Assembly (NCBI RefSeq): GCF_014192285.1
Contig: NZ_JACHXQ010000003.1
Coordinates: 186,001-250,000, forward strand
Direction of reading: 5' to 3'
DNA length: 64,000 nucleotides
Source of the DNA: Halomonas fontilapidosi
GTDB lineage: Bacteria > Pseudomonadota > Gammaproteobacteria > Pseudomonadales > Halomonadaceae
The translations under genes were made by a program, and so were the position numbers. How positions within the stretch are numbered: the first letter of the stretch is position 1; every line of letters begins with the position of its first letter. The notes under the pieces were generated by a model that saw only the letters and a list, made by a program, of their open reading frames with translations, had not been told where the DNA came from and did no database searches. Positions 10,754 to 23,523 of the stretch are shown here, piece by piece.

Positions 10754-11091
10754 TGCTGACGCTCTACGTGATCAAGAACTGCGACACCTGCCGAAAGGCG
10801 CGCAAGGCGCTGGACGATCGGGGCCTGCCCTACCAGACCCACGATCTGCGCGAGGACGGCCTGTCGGCGCCGTTACTGGAACACATTCTGCACCGTGTGC
10901 CGATCATGGAGGTGCTCAACAAGCGCAGCACCACCTGGCGGCAACTCGATGACGGGGAAAAGGCCAACATCGACGCCAACAGCGCACGCGATCTGATGCT
11001 GGCCCACCCCACCCTGCTCAAGCGCCCACTGCTCGATACCGGCGACGCGATCCTCGTCGGTTACCGCGACGGCGACTACGACAAACTCTAG
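10753..11091 (+). CDS. yffB: ArsC/Spx/YffB-family thioredoxin-fold protein
   Basis: 112-residue thioredoxin-like protein of the arsenate reductase-related group. The N-terminal KNCDTCRKAR gives a CxxC-type pair at C10 and C13. The conserved proline region KRPLL near residue 90 is present. Family members next to dapE are usually called YffB; their function is not firmly known, and glutathione- or thiol-dependent reduction has been suggested. GGAGG precedes the ATG and the start overlaps the dapC stop, so it is a true operon member. It is not assigned as an arsenic-resistance gene, since no other ars genes are nearby. Confidence 0.88.
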   Translation: MLTLYVIKNCDTCRKARKALDDRGLPYQTHDLREDGLSAPLLEHILHRVPIMEVLNKRSTTWRQLDDGEKANIDANSARDLMLAHPTLLKRPLLDTGDAILVGYRDGDYDKL

Positions 11092-11125
11092 TGACCCTTT
11101 CCTACACTTCCAGAGGACACCCCCC

Positions 11126-12151
11126 ATGCTGAGCTTTGCACTCGGAATCGGCACCCAGAATACCCAGGGCGACTGGCTGGAGATCTACTATCCGGTGCCG
11201 CTGCTCGACCCTGATGCCGGCCTGGTGGCCGCCGCCGCCAAGGTGCTCGACGCCCCCGACGGCAATGCCGCAATCAGCTTCCTGCCCGAGCAGTGCAGCG
11301 AACTGGCGGGCGCATTGAGGGCCGCCGGTCACGAGGAGCAGGCCGAACTGGCCGAGGCCCTAGCCGCGAGCCGGCGCCCGCTGGTAGCGATGTTCCTGGA
11401 CGTGGATACCCCACCCCAGAGCGCTCCGGAGGTGTACCTGAAGCTGCACCTGCTCTCGCATCGCCTGGTGAAGCCCCACGGTCTGGACCTCACCGGCATG
11501 TTCGGCCTGCTGCGCAACATCGCCTGGTCGAGCGAAGGCGCCATCGACATCGAGGAGCTGCCGGCCCGCCGTCTCAAGGCGCGCCTGGAAGGGCGAGCGC
11601 TCTCCGTGGACTGCGTCGACAAGTTTCCCAAGATGACCGACTACGTGGTGCCCGCCGGCGTGCGCATCGGCGATACCGCCAGGGTTCGCCTGGGCGCCTA
11701 CCTCGGTGAAGGCACCACGGTGATGCACGAGGGCTTCGTCAACTTCAACGCCGGCACCGAGGGGCCGGGCATGATCGAGGGCCGCATCTCCGCCGGCGTG
11801 ATGGTCGGCAAGGGCTCGGACCTGGGCGGCGGCTGCTCCACGATGGGCACCCTTTCGGGCGGCGGCAACATCGTCATCAAGGTGGGCGAGGGCTGCCTGA
11901 TCGGCGCCAATGCCGGTATCGGCATCCCGCTGGGCGACCGCTGCACCGTGGAGGCCGGCCTCTATCTCACGGCCGGCGCCAAGGTGACTCTGCTCGACGA
12001 CCATGGCCAGGAGGTCAAGGCCGTGGCCGCCCGCGAGTTGGCCGGCCAGGACGACCTGTTGCTGCGGCGCAACTCGCAGAACGGGCGCATCGAGTGCCTC
12101 ACCAACAAGAGCGCCGTGGCGCTGAACGAGGCGCTGCATGCCAACAATTGA
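11126..12151 (+). CDS. dapD: 2,3,4,5-tetrahydropyridine-2,6-dicarboxylate N-succinyltransferase (long type)
   Basis: Acyl-CoA transferase that succinylates tetrahydrodipicolinate with succinyl-CoA in the lysine/DAP pathway; the family is a left-handed beta-helix trimer. 341 residues, the length of the Pseudomonas-type DapD rather than the ~274-residue enterobacterial type. Hexapeptide-like repeats run from about residue 175 to 290 ([49 protein letters not shown]). AGAGGA precedes the ATG. Lies 34 bp after yffB and overlaps dapE by 14 bp. Confidence 0.95.
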   Translation: MLSFALGIGTQNTQGDWLEIYYPVPLLDPDAGLVAAAAKVLDAPDGNAAISFLPEQCSELAGALRAAGHEEQAELAEALAASRRPLVAMFLDVDTPPQSAPEVYLKLHLLSHRLVKPHGLDLTGMFGLLRNIAWSSEGAIDIEELPARRLKARLEGRALSVDCVDKFPKMTDYVVPAGVRIGDTARVRLGAYLGEGTTVMHEGFVNFNAGTEGPGMIEGRISAGVMVGKGSDLGGGCSTMGTLSGGGNIVIKVGEGCLIGANAGIGIPLGDRCTVEAGLYLTAGAKVTLLDDHGQEVKAVAARELAGQDDLLLRRNSQNGRIECLTNKSAVALNEALHANN

Positions 12152-13310
12152 GGCGCCCGCCCTCTCCTCGACCCTAGCACTGGCCTTCGAGCTCATCCGC
12201 CGCCCCTCGGTGACGCCGGATGACCTGGGCTGTCAGGACCTGATGATCGAGCGCCTCGAGGCGCTCGGCTTCCGGATCGAGCGCTTACCCTTCGGCGATG
12301 TCGAGAATGTCTGGGCCACCCGCGGCCATCATGGGCCACTGCTGGCCTTCGCCGGCCATACCGACGTCGTGCCGAGCGGCCCCCAACCCCGCTGGGATTT
12401 CCCACCCTTCGAGCCATGCATCGATGAGGCCGGCATGCTGCGAGGGAGAGGCGCCGCCGACATGAAGGGCAGCCTGGCGGCGATGGTCACCGCCGTGGAG
12501 CGCTTCGTGGCCGCTCACCCGGACCACCACGGACGCATCGGCTTTCTGATCACCTCCGACGAGGAGGGGCCGGCGGTGGACGGCACCCGCGCCGTGGTCG
12601 AACACCTGCGCGAGGCCCACGAGCGGCTCGACTACTGCATCGTCGGCGAGCCCTCCTCCACCGACCGCCTCGGCGACGTGATCAAGAACGGCCGGCGCGG
12701 CTCGCTGGGCGGCGTGCTGCATGTGCGGGGCATCCAGGGCCACGTGGCCTATCCGCACCTGGCACGCAACCCTATCCACCAGGCGATGCCGGCACTGGAT
12801 GCCCTGGCGCGGGAGCACTGGGACGCCGGCAACGCCTTCTTCCCTGCCACCAGCTTCCAGATCTCCAACATCCGCTCGGGGACCGGCGCCACCAACGTCA
12901 TCCCCGGCGATGTCGAGGTGGTGTTCAACTTCCGCTTCTCCACCGAAGTGACTCACGACCAGCTCCAGACCCGCACCGAGGCGCTGCTGGATGCCCATGG
13001 CCTCGACTACCATCTGGACTGGACGCTCAACGGCGAGCCTTTCCTTACCGCCGAGGGCGAACTGGTGGAAGCCGCCATTGATGGCGTGGAGGCCGTGACC
13101 GGGCAGCGTCCCGAACTCTCCACCTCCGGCGGCACCTCGGATGGCCGCTTCATCGCCACCCTGGGCAGCCAGGTGGTCGAACTCGGCCCCTGCAACGCGA
13201 CCATCCACCAGGTCAACGAACGGGTGCTGGCCGCGGACCTCGATGAATTGAGCCGGGTCTACGAGGCCATCCTCGCCAGGCTCTTCGTCAACGGCACGGC
13301 ACGGACCTGA
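12138..13310 (+). CDS. dapE: Succinyl-diaminopimelate desuccinylase
   Basis: Di-zinc M20-family hydrolase releasing LL-DAP and succinate. 390 residues (~375 usual). Metal and catalytic motifs are [11 protein letters not shown] (His ligand), GRGAADMKG (bridging Asp), [11 protein letters not shown] (Glu) and the late [14 protein letters not shown] (His). The start ATG 12138 lies inside the end of dapD, with GAGGCG upstream. With dapC, yffB and dapD it forms a nearly complete succinylase branch. Confidence 0.96.
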   Translation: MPTIEAPALSSTLALAFELIRRPSVTPDDLGCQDLMIERLEALGFRIERLPFGDVENVWATRGHHGPLLAFAGHTDVVPSGPQPRWDFPPFEPCIDEAGMLRGRGAADMKGSLAAMVTAVERFVAAHPDHHGRIGFLITSDEEGPAVDGTRAVVEHLREAHERLDYCIVGEPSSTDRLGDVIKNGRRGSLGGVLHVRGIQGHVAYPHLARNPIHQAMPALDALAREHWDAGNAFFPATSFQISNIRSGTGATNVIPGDVEVVFNFRFSTEVTHDQLQTRTEALLDAHGLDYHLDWTLNGEPFLTAEGELVEAAIDGVEAVTGQRPELSTSGGTSDGRFIATLGSQVVELGPCNATIHQVNERVLAADLDELSRVYEAILARLFVNGTART

Positions 13311-13311
13311 G

Positions 13312-13704
13312 ATGCCCATGCAATCCTATCCCGATATCGAGATCTATCTGGCCCACTGCGACATCGCGCGTCTGGACGCCTGGCTCGGGCAAGCCATCGA
13401 TGCCGAGCCACTCTCGCCCGCGGGCAAGCGCCAGTGGCGCACCCTCGGATGGCGAGACGGGTCGGAAGTGCCGGTACTGATCGTGGAGAAGGCCGCCGAC
13501 GGCTTCGCCAGCCTGTGGCTCGACAGTCCCGAGACGCCCTGGGCGAGCGATGCGGCGTGTGCCCGAGACGCTGCCGCCCGGCTGGACTGCGAGGTTCGCT
13601 GTTCGCTGGGCGGCTGGCAGCCCGGCGACGACCCGGACCGCTTCCTGCAGGTGCTGCCCGATGGCAGCGAACAGCCGATCGACTGGCCCGACTCCGGCCA
13701 GTAG
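13312..13704 (+). CDS. Conserved-type hypothetical protein at the end of the dap operon
   Basis: 130-residue soluble protein that I cannot name. It begins one base after the dapE stop, so it is almost certainly translated with the dap operon. The sequence is acidic and tryptophan-rich (TLGWRDG, SLWLDSP, ETPWASD, LGGWQPGDD), has no signal peptide or membrane segment and contains several cysteines (in HCDIARL, ACARDA, DCEVRCSLGG). The coding pattern looks genuine: GC-rich third positions and no internal stop. A second ATG at 13318 could be the true start. Its operon position hints at a lysine-pathway or regulatory accessory role; no function is claimed. Confidence 0.75.
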   Translation: MPMQSYPDIEIYLAHCDIARLDAWLGQAIDAEPLSPAGKRQWRTLGWRDGSEVPVLIVEKAADGFASLWLDSPETPWASDAACARDAAARLDCEVRCSLGGWQPGDDPDRFLQVLPDGSEQPIDWPDSGQ

Positions 13705-13707
13705 TCC

Positions 13708-13746
13708 AAAACGACATCGCCCCGCTCGAGGCGGGGCGATGTCGTT
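13708..13746. terminator. Strong bidirectional terminator
   Basis: Perfect 15-bp stem (13710-13724 with 13732-13746) around a short loop, between the convergent dap operon and the cold-shock-domain gene. Reading minus, the stem is followed by TTTT (13711-13708); reading plus, by TTGG. It probably ends transcription from both sides. Confidence 0.85.
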
Positions 13747-13782
13747 GGCAGGGGGAAACACGCCGAGCGCAGGCGCTTCGAT

Positions 13783-14247
13783 TTAGGTAATCACCGTGAC
13801 GTCGTCGGCCTGCAGCCCGCGCTCGTTCTGGATGACGTGATAGCGAACCTTCTGGCCCTCGGCCAGGGTACGGTGCCCGCGCCCGCGAATGGCGCGAAAG
13901 TGCACGAAGACATCCTCGCCGTCGTCACGGGTGATGAAGCCGTACCCCTTGTTGACGTTGAACCACTTGACCTCACCGATCTCGCGATCGTCGTCCTCGA
14001 CCTCGGCCAGGTTGACCAGCTGTGGCGTGAGGGCGTTGACCGCCAGGGTGGCGACCAGCAGCATCAGGAAGACCGCAGCCGCGGCGGCGAAATAGACCAC
14101 CGCCAGACCGCCGACCTGAAGGCTGGCAAACAGCTCACGGGACAGCTCGCCGCCGGTGAGATGAACGAACAGGGCAATCAGCAGAGGGGCCGGTGCGGCC
14201 AGCAGCAGGCTGATGAGACTGCAACGAAACACGACCTTTCGATTCAT
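13783..14247 (-). CDS. Membrane-anchored cold-shock-domain protein
   Basis: 154 residues with two parts. Residues ~8-30 and ~45-72 are strongly hydrophobic and look like two membrane helices. Residues ~88-154 form a complete cold-shock domain with the nucleic-acid motifs KGYGFI (RNP1-like) and VFVHF (RNP2-like), starting [11 protein letters not shown]. Soluble CspA proteins are ~70 residues, so this is a CSD tethered to the inner membrane, presumably with the CSD in the cytoplasm. Single gene, convergent with the dap operon. RNA or ssDNA binding is family knowledge; the purpose of membrane anchoring is unknown. Confidence 0.88.
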   Translation of the reverse strand: MNRKVVFRCSLISLLLAAPAPLLIALFVHLTGGELSRELFASLQVGGLAVVYFAAAAAVFLMLLVATLAVNALTPQLVNLAEVEDDDREIGEVKWFNVNKGYGFITRDDGEDVFVHFRAIRGRGHRTLAEGQKVRYHVIQNERGLQADDVTVIT

Positions 14248-14342
14248 GGACCTGTGAAACTCTCTTATCGGGGTGAAAGGAAGGGAGAAACCATCATGAA
14301 GGTGCCACGATGAACGGCGACACCCAGCCAGAGAATACTACC

Positions 14343-14588
14343 ATGAGCACCGATGCGACGCCTGCCGAGCTGGCGAGGCGCCTCGAGGCCCTGGAGAGCC
14401 GTATCGCCTACCAGGAGCACTGGCTCGACACGCTGGATGAGGCCGTGGCCGGCCAGGAGCAGCGGCTGTCACGTCTCGAGCGGCTCAACGCGCTGATGCA
14501 GGAGAAGATTCGTGACCAGCAGCGAGCGCTGCAGGAAAACGACACGGCGACACCTGGCCCCGCGGACGAGGTGCCGCCGCATTACTAG
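14343..14588 (+). CDS. slyX: SlyX family protein
   Basis: Small cytosolic coiled-coil protein of unknown function. It is 81 residues from ATG 14343 (MSTDATPAELARRLEALESR) or 92 from an in-frame ATG at 14310, which has an AAGGTG-like site; neither start is decisive. Heptad-like leucines run through residues 10-60 and the protein ends PPHY, the hallmark C-terminus of SlyX. The stop codon overlaps the hairpin of the composite repeat that follows. Confidence 0.9.
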   Translation: MSTDATPAELARRLEALESRIAYQEHWLDTLDEAVAGQEQRLSRLERLNALMQEKIRDQQRALQENDTATPGPADEVPPHY

Positions 14589-14700
14589 CCGCTTCGCGGC
14601 AGCTGAAAGCTGAAAGCTGAAAGCTGAAAGCTGAAAGCTGAAAGCTGAAAGCTGAAAGCTGAAAGCTGAAAGCTGAAGCTGAAGCTGAAGCTGAAGCTGA
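14588..14700 (+). repeat. Composite 3' element: small hairpin plus AGCTGAA tandem array (slyX side)
   Basis: A 5-bp hairpin GCCGC-TTC-GCGGC (14588-14600) starts at the last base of the slyX stop. It is followed by ten perfect 7-bp units AGCTGAA (14601-14670) and five 6-bp units AGCTGA (14671-14700). The change of unit length inside the array suggests replication slippage. It is not a CRISPR, since there are no spacers. Related hairpin or array pieces follow trxB, hom and thrC. Confidence 0.9.
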
Positions 14701-14715
14701 ATCGCAGCCTAAATG

Positions 14716-14752
14716 AAACCGCCTCCGGGGCAAGCCCTCGGAGGCGGTTTTT
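14716..14752. terminator. Rho-independent terminator between slyX and trxB
   Basis: 12-bp stem AAACCGCCTCCG / CGGAGGCGGTTT (14716-14727 and 14739-14750) with an 11-base loop that can pair further (GGGC/GCCC), then TTTTTCTT on the plus strand. The A-rich left side gives TTTCATTT on the minus strand, so it can act for both convergent genes. Confidence 0.9.
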
Positions 14753-14755
14753 CTT

Positions 14756-14817
14756 GCAGCTTCAAGCTTCCAGGCGCGAAGCGCCGCTCTTCAAGCTTTT
14801 GTCCGGGTGAAGCCCGG
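14756..14817 (-). repeat. Composite 3' element: hairpins plus AGCTT-type array (trxB side)
   Basis: Read from the trxB stop on the minus strand: hairpin CCGGG-CTTCA-CCCGG (14803-14817), then AAAAGCTTGAAGAG, a second hairpin GGCGC-TTC-GCGCC (14773-14785), then GGAAGCTTGAAGCTGCAAG. It mirrors the slyX-side element across the central terminator, so the whole slyX-trxB gap is made of repeat and terminator. Confidence 0.7.
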
Positions 14818-15897
<1,080 letters not shown>

Positions 15898-15916
15898 TTA
15901 CGCGACCCGTGCCTCA

Positions 15917-16126
15917 CTAGAGCACATCGTCGTCGCGCCCCAACTCCAGGGACGCCAGCTCACCCGTCGTCGGCGACACCTCGATGCGCAGTTGAATCGG
16001 CGCGCAGCACTGCGGGCAATCCTCCCAGGTGACGTGACTGCCCTGGGAGAGGTCGAGCAGCAGCTCGAAGGGAGTATCGCAGTAGGGGCAGTGCACGGTC
16101 CGCGACTCAAGCTGTTCTTCGTGCAT
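15917..16126 (-). CDS. CPXCG-motif cysteine-rich small protein
   Basis: 69 residues from ATG 16124-16126 (MHEEQLESRTVHCPYCDTPF). Two CxxC pairs, HCPYCDT near residue 13 and DCPQCCAP near residue 40, form a probable zinc ribbon. The spacing and the phrase VTWEDCPQCCAPI match the widespread proteobacterial CPXCG family, of unknown function. The longer open frame to 16234 has no conserved content. Lies alone between trxB and the divergent acnA. Confidence 0.85.
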   Translation of the reverse strand: MHEEQLESRTVHCPYCDTPFELLLDLSQGSHVTWEDCPQCCAPIQLRIEVSPTTGELASLELGRDDDVL

Positions 16127-16310
16127 CGGGCCAACCTGTACCGTCGTGCCGTATTGCAGCAATATGGGGGGAGGAGGATGGCATTTCAAGAGTGCCCGGA
16201 ACGGCACGACCCGGGCGGCGCTTGAAAAGGCCAACTATCATGACCATGTCATCATCATGGTACCAGGATGGGTGCCTCACTCCCCGCGACGCGACAGGAG
16301 GACAGACAGC

Positions 16311-19058
<2,748 letters not shown>

Positions 19059-19095
19059 CAGGGCGGCCTGACCCCACGCCTTCCCAGCAGCGAAA

Positions 19096-19128
19096 GGCCC
19101 CACCGGGTAACCGGCGGGGCCATTTTTT
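19096..19128 (+). terminator. acnA rho-independent terminator
   Basis: Stem GGCCCC-A-CCGG / CCGG-C-GGGGCC with a GTAA-centred loop, followed by A and six T (19123-19128). It lies 38 bp past the acnA stop and just before the convergent malic enzyme gene. Confidence 0.92.
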
Positions 19129-19147
19129 GGGATGAATCAGTGCCCTA

Positions 19148-20827
19148 TCAGAAGGAGCGGCGGCGATAGCGCCTGTACGCCGGCGTCCAGCTGTTGCGCT
19201 TGATGGCCTCGCGCAGCTTGATGCCGTTGGTCTTCAGCGCCACGCCCTCGCCCTGAGCCTGGGCGGCCACGTCGAAGGCGATCGCCGTGGAGAGCTCGCG
19301 GATGTGCGAGAGCGGCGGCAGCAGCGCTCCTTCACCATGCTTGACGATTGGCGCTTCGCGCGCGAGCGCTCGCGACGAGGCCATCAACATGGCATCGGTG
19401 ACCCGCTTGGCTCCGGCGGCTACCACCCCCAGACCGATTCCCGGGAAGATGTAGGCGTTGTTGCACTGGGCGATAGGGATACGCCGGCCACCGTACTCCA
19501 CCGGCGGGAAAGGGCTGCCGGTGGCCACCAGGGCCTGGCCATCGGTCCAGCGGATCACGTCCTCGGGCACGGCCTCGGCCCGCGAGGTGGGGTTGGAGAG
19601 CGGCATGATCAGCGGCATCTCGCAGCCAGCATGCATGGCGCGCACCACCTCCTCGGTGAAAATGCCTGGCATACCGCAGACGCCGATCAGCACCGTGGGC
19701 GAGATTCGGCGTACCACCTCGAGCAGCGACTGACCGTCCCAGTCGACCACCGTTCCAGGGTCATGGGCCAGGCGGCCCTGAAAGCCGCGAAGCCATGCCT
19801 GCTCGGAGGTGACCAGCCCTTCGCGATCGACCATGTAGATGCGCGAGCGCGCCTCCGCCTCGGTCAGGCCCTCGGCCTGCATCGCCACCACCACCTGCTC
19901 GGCAATACCACAGCCGGCGGAGCCCGCCCCGACGAAGACTACCCGCTGCTGGGCGATACCCTCCTGGCGAGCCTGGCAGGCCGCCATCAGGGTACCGACC
20001 ACCACCGAGGCCGTCCCCTGGACATCATCGTTGAAGCAGCACAGCTCGTCGCGATAGCGGTCGAGCAGCGGCAGGGCATTCGCCTGAGCAAAATCCTCGA
20101 ACTGCAGCAGCACCCCCGGCCAGCGGCGCTTCACCGCGGCAATGAACTCCGCCATGAAGGCGTCGTACTCTTCCTGGGAAACGCGACGATGTCGCCAGCC
20201 CATGTACATCGGGTCGTCGAGCAGTGCCTGGTTATTGGTCCCCATGTCGAGCATGATCGGCTGGGTATAGGCCGGGCTGATGCCGCCGCAGGCGGTATAG
20301 AGTGCCAGCTTGCCGATGGGAATCCCCATGCCGCCGATGCCCTGATCGCCAAGCCCCAGGATGCGTTCGCCGTCGGTGACCACGATCACCTTGACCTTGT
20401 CCTTGGTGGAACTGTGCAGGATGTCATCCATGTGCTCACGGTCCGGATAGGCGATGAACAATCCCCGGTGATTGCGATAGATGTTCGAGAATTCCTCACA
20501 GGCCTTGCCGACCGTCGGGGTGTAGATGATCGGCAGCATCTCCTCGAGGTGCTCGGCGACCAGGCGGTAGTAGAGGGTCTCGTTGTCGTCCTGAATGGCG
20601 CGCAAGTAGATGTGCTTGTCCAGATCGTTCTGGCACTGCCGGTACTGGCGATAGGCCCGCTCCGCCTGCTCCTCGATCGTCTCCACATTCTGCGGCAGCA
20701 GGCCGATCAGGTTGAACTCCAGGCGCTCCTCGCGAGTGAAGGCACTGCCCTTGTTGAGCAGCGGCATCTCGAGCAGCGGCGGGCCGGCGTAGGGGATATA
20801 GAGGGGACGCTTCTTATCGTCGGTCAT
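19148..20827 (-). CDS. maeA: NAD-dependent malic enzyme
   Basis: Oxidatively decarboxylates malate to pyruvate, linking the TCA cycle with gluconeogenic and biosynthetic pyruvate. 559 residues, typical of the SfcA/MaeA class (E. coli 565). Motifs are [42 protein letters not shown] with the catalytic region, [12 protein letters not shown], and the dinucleotide loop [25 protein letters not shown] precedes the ATG. The tail is unusually basic ([11 protein letters not shown]). NAD rather than NADP preference is inferred from length class. Confidence 0.94.
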   Translation of the reverse strand: MTDDKKRPLYIPYAGPPLLEMPLLNKGSAFTREERLEFNLIGLLPQNVETIEEQAERAYRQYRQCQNDLDKHIYLRAIQDDNETLYYRLVAEHLEEMLPIIYTPTVGKACEEFSNIYRNHRGLFIAYPDREHMDDILHSSTKDKVKVIVVTDGERILGLGDQGIGGMGIPIGKLALYTACGGISPAYTQPIMLDMGTNNQALLDDPMYMGWRHRRVSQEEYDAFMAEFIAAVKRRWPGVLLQFEDFAQANALPLLDRYRDELCCFNDDVQGTASVVVGTLMAACQARQEGIAQQRVVFVGAGSAGCGIAEQVVVAMQAEGLTEAEARSRIYMVDREGLVTSEQAWLRGFQGRLAHDPGTVVDWDGQSLLEVVRRISPTVLIGVCGMPGIFTEEVVRAMHAGCEMPLIMPLSNPTSRAEAVPEDVIRWTDGQALVATGSPFPPVEYGGRRIPIAQCNNAYIFPGIGLGVVAAGAKRVTDAMLMASSRALAREAPIVKHGEGALLPPLSHIRELSTAIAFDVAAQAQGEGVALKTNGIKLREAIKRNSWTPAYRRYRRRSF

Positions 20828-20910
20828 TTCTCGCCTCGATACGGTAACTGGAACGGGCCGTGGCGCTCTATCGGCACCTTGATGCCAACTCTAGCACGCC
20901 CTCAACAACG

Positions 20911-20935
20911 ACGCCCCGGCCAGAAGCCAGGGCGT
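20911..20935 (-). terminator. Imperfect hairpin after the YeeE gene
   Basis: ACGCCC-C-GGC / GCC-A-GGGCGT around CAGAA, 31 bp past the YeeE-family stop on the minus strand. The sequence after it, CGTTGTTGAG, is only partly T-rich, so this is a weak terminator candidate ahead of maeA. Confidence 0.45.
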
Positions 20936-20965
20936 GAAGGTGCGCAGGTGCGGGCAATGGGTGAT

Positions 20966-22174
20966 TCACGCGCCCTTTGCGGCGGGCAGCCGGCGGGCAT
21001 CGCCGGTGAAGAAAAAGGGCCGCAGCCTTACCCCGAGCATGTTGCCCGCGAAAGCCGCTACCAGCCACACCCAGCCATGCAGGCTGCCGGAGGCGATCCC
21101 GCTGAAGTAGGCACCGATGTTGCAGCCAAAGGCCAGGCGTGCCCCATAGCCGAGCAACAAGCCACCGATCACCGCGGCCAAGACCGACCTGGCGGGGATG
21201 CGAAAGTTGGGCGCAAACTTGCCGGCCAGCGCGGCAGCCACCAGCGCCCCGAGCAGGATGCCGATGTTCATTACGCTGGTGATGTCACGCCAGATGGTGG
21301 CCTCCAGGGCCGCCGCATTCCACGATGACTGCCAGTAGCCCCACTGGCTGACGTCGCCGCCCAGTGCCTCGAACCCCTTGGCCCCCCAGAGGGCGAAGGC
21401 AGAGGTGATGCCCCAGGGACGGCCGGCCAGCGCCAGGGTGGCAAAGTTGAGCAGCGCCAGGGCCACGGCGCCGGCCAGCAGCGGCCAGGGGCCGGTGAGC
21501 CAGCGACGGTTGCCGGCATTGACCGTCGGGGCCCGCTCGAGCGCGCCATGGCGACGCCGCTCCATCAGCACGGTGAAGGCGGCAATGGCCGCAAACAGCA
21601 CCAGGCTGATGGCAATGCCGCCCCCCGTGCCGGCGGTCTTGACCAGCGACACAGGCTGGAAAGCGGGCAGGCTCTGCCACCAGGTGAAGTGAGCCGTTCC
21701 GATCACCGAGCCCACCACGAAGAACAGCAGGGTGATCAGCATGCGGGCGTTACCGCCGCCGGCGGTGAAGAGCGTCCCCGAGGCACAGCCGCCACCGAGC
21801 TGCATGCCCAGGCCGAACAGGAAGGCGCCAACCACCACCGAGAGACCGATGGGCGCCACGAAGCCGTAAACCGACTGACCGAAGAGACTGCCCGCGCCCA
21901 GCGCTGGAAAGAACAGCAGGACGGCGATGGCCAGCATCACCATCTGGGCGCGCAGCCCACGCCCCCGCCGTTCGGTGATGAACACCCGCCAGGCGGCGGT
22001 GAAGCCGAAGGCGGCATGGTAGAGCACCATGCCCAGCAGCCCGCCTACCACCATCAGCACACCCAGGCGAGCGCCGAAAGCGATGCCCACGGCCAGGGCA
22101 CCCAGCAGCAGGGCGCCGCCCGCCATGGCGGAGACGGGAAGTCGAGGGCGTTGGGTCAGGGCGAGTTCACGCAT
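20966..22174 (-). CDS. YeeE/YedE family (TsuA-like) sulfur-compound transporter
   Basis: 402-residue polytopic membrane protein. It has two repeated halves, each with a conserved cysteine in a Gly-rich motif: GMQLGGGCASGTLFTAGG near residue 128 and LAFGCNIGAYFSGIASG near residue 360. These resemble the thiosulfate-conducting cysteines of the YeeE/TsuA family. Family knowledge supports thiosulfate or related sulfur uptake; the substrate here is not proven. No partner TusA-like YeeD is adjacent. Upstream lies an AT-rich 178-bp gap (about 22230-22300), unlike its surroundings, which probably contains its promoter, but no confident -35/-10 pair could be assigned. Confidence 0.88.
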   Translation of the reverse strand: MRELALTQRPRLPVSAMAGGALLLGALAVGIAFGARLGVLMVVGGLLGMVLYHAAFGFTAAWRVFITERRGRGLRAQMVMLAIAVLLFFPALGAGSLFGQSVYGFVAPIGLSVVVGAFLFGLGMQLGGGCASGTLFTAGGGNARMLITLLFFVVGSVIGTAHFTWWQSLPAFQPVSLVKTAGTGGGIAISLVLFAAIAAFTVLMERRRHGALERAPTVNAGNRRWLTGPWPLLAGAVALALLNFATLALAGRPWGITSAFALWGAKGFEALGGDVSQWGYWQSSWNAAALEATIWRDITSVMNIGILLGALVAAALAGKFAPNFRIPARSVLAAVIGGLLLGYGARLAFGCNIGAYFSGIASGSLHGWVWLVAAFAGNMLGVRLRPFFFTGDARRLPAAKGA

Positions 22175-22352
22175 GGCCTACTCTCTTGAAGTGATCAAGG
22201 GCAGCTAGCCCGGGACTCGCCATGCTAAGGGGTCAAGATTCGAACGTAAAAGTATTTAAAACAAACGATTAATAATCAAAAAGAATAACAATCGCCTCGC
22301 CAACCACAACGGCCACCCGAAGGTGCCCACCGCAGTATCTTGCGGATGCGAA

Positions 22353-23378
22353 TCAGACGAAACGCCCGAGGCCGGCCGCCTGGCGCAGGCGGTCCATGAA
22401 AGGCGCCGCCTCGGCACGGGCCCGCTCGGCGCCCTTGATCAGCACCTGCTCGATATGGCCGGGGTCCTCCATCAGCGCCTGGTAGCGCTCGCGGGGTTCG
22501 CGCAGCTGCTCGTTGAGGAGCTCGAAGACGCGGTTCTTGGCCTCGCCCCAGCCGATGCCATTGGCGTATTCGTTGCGCATCGCCTCGGTCTCGTCGGCCG
22601 TGGCGAAGGCGGAATAGATCTGGAAGAGCGTGCAGGTCGACGGATCCTTGGGCTCGCCGGGCTCCAGCGAGTTGGTCTTGATCTTGCGCACCAGCTTCTG
22701 CAGCTTCTTCTCGGAGACGAACAGCGGGATGGTGTTGTTGTAACTCTTGGACATCTTGCGACCATCCAGGCCGCCCAGCACCTCCACGCGCTCATCCACC
22801 ACGGCATCGGGGAGGGTGAAGTACTGCCCCTTGTAGAGGTGGTTGAAGCGACCGGCGATATCGCGGGCCATCTCGATGTGCTGGATCTGGTCGCGTCCCA
22901 CCGGCACCTTGTTGGCGTTGAACATCAGGATATCGGCAGCCATCAGCACCGGGTAGCCGAACAGCCCCATGGTGATGCCCTTGTCCGGGTCCTGGTTGCC
23001 GGCGGCCTCGTTCTCGGCCACCGCCGCCTTGTAGGCATGGGCACGGTTCATCAGCCCCTTGGCACAGACACAGGAGAGCAGCCAGGTGAGCTCGGGGATC
23101 TCGGGCACATCCGACTGGCGATAGAAGATGGCGTTGTCGGTATCCAGGCCCAGCGCCAGCCAGGTGGCCGCGATCTCCAGGCGCGAATCCTGCACCCGGC
23201 GCGGATCCTGACACTTGATCAGCGCATGCAGGTCGGCGAGAAAGTAGTACGACTGGACGTTGGGGTCCTGGCTCGCGGCGATGGCGGGCTTGATCGCCCC
23301 CACGTAGTTGCCCAGATGGGGGGTGCCGGTGGTGGTGATGCCGGTGAGAACGCGGGTCTTCTCGGAAGCTGCACTCAT
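22353..23378 (-). CDS. trpS: Tryptophanyl-tRNA synthetase
   Basis: Class I aminoacyl-tRNA synthetase charging tRNA-Trp. 341 residues from ATG 23376-23378 ([18 protein letters not shown]). The HIGH-type motif is [10 protein letters not shown] near residue 18 and the KMSKS motif is [12 protein letters not shown] near residue 205. Stands alone between ald and the YeeE gene. Confidence 0.96.
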   Translation of the reverse strand: MSAASEKTRVLTGITTTGTPHLGNYVGAIKPAIAASQDPNVQSYYFLADLHALIKCQDPRRVQDSRLEIAATWLALGLDTDNAIFYRQSDVPEIPELTWLLSCVCAKGLMNRAHAYKAAVAENEAAGNQDPDKGITMGLFGYPVLMAADILMFNANKVPVGRDQIQHIEMARDIAGRFNHLYKGQYFTLPDAVVDERVEVLGGLDGRKMSKSYNNTIPLFVSEKKLQKLVRKIKTNSLEPGEPKDPSTCTLFQIYSAFATADETEAMRNEYANGIGWGEAKNRVFELLNEQLREPRERYQALMEDPGHIEQVLIKGAERARAEAAPFMDRLRQAAGLGRFV

Positions 23379-23523
23379 GGGGAAAGCGGACTCTACTGTG
23401 CGGAAATGGCCGCTATGGTAACGCGAGGCCCCGGTCAAGGCGACCGGGGCCGTTGGTTTCGCTCAACCCTATGAACGCTTCGTGCGGCTCGACCGGGGCA
23501 GGTCGAAAACCCAGCGCCGTGCT

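Noticed and set aside
10753..11091. Arsenate reductase of an ars operon
   Set aside because: The protein is ArsC-related in fold, but it is embedded in the dap operon with no arsB, arsR or acr3 nearby.
14601..14700. Possible CRISPR array
   Set aside because: Units are 6-7 bp with no spacers and there are no cas genes; this is a simple tandem repeat.
14485..14733. Minus-strand frame with repeats FSFQLSA
   Set aside because: It is simply the translation of the AGCTGAA array on the strand without stops; no start signal and it overlaps slyX.
16127..16310. acnA promoter with TTGAAA at 16222
   Set aside because: No acceptable -10 occurs at 16-18 bp, so no promoter was called.
19304..21328. 674-residue frame antisense to maeA and the YeeE gene
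   Set aside because: Shadow of two well-supported genes; composition is typical of antisense translation.
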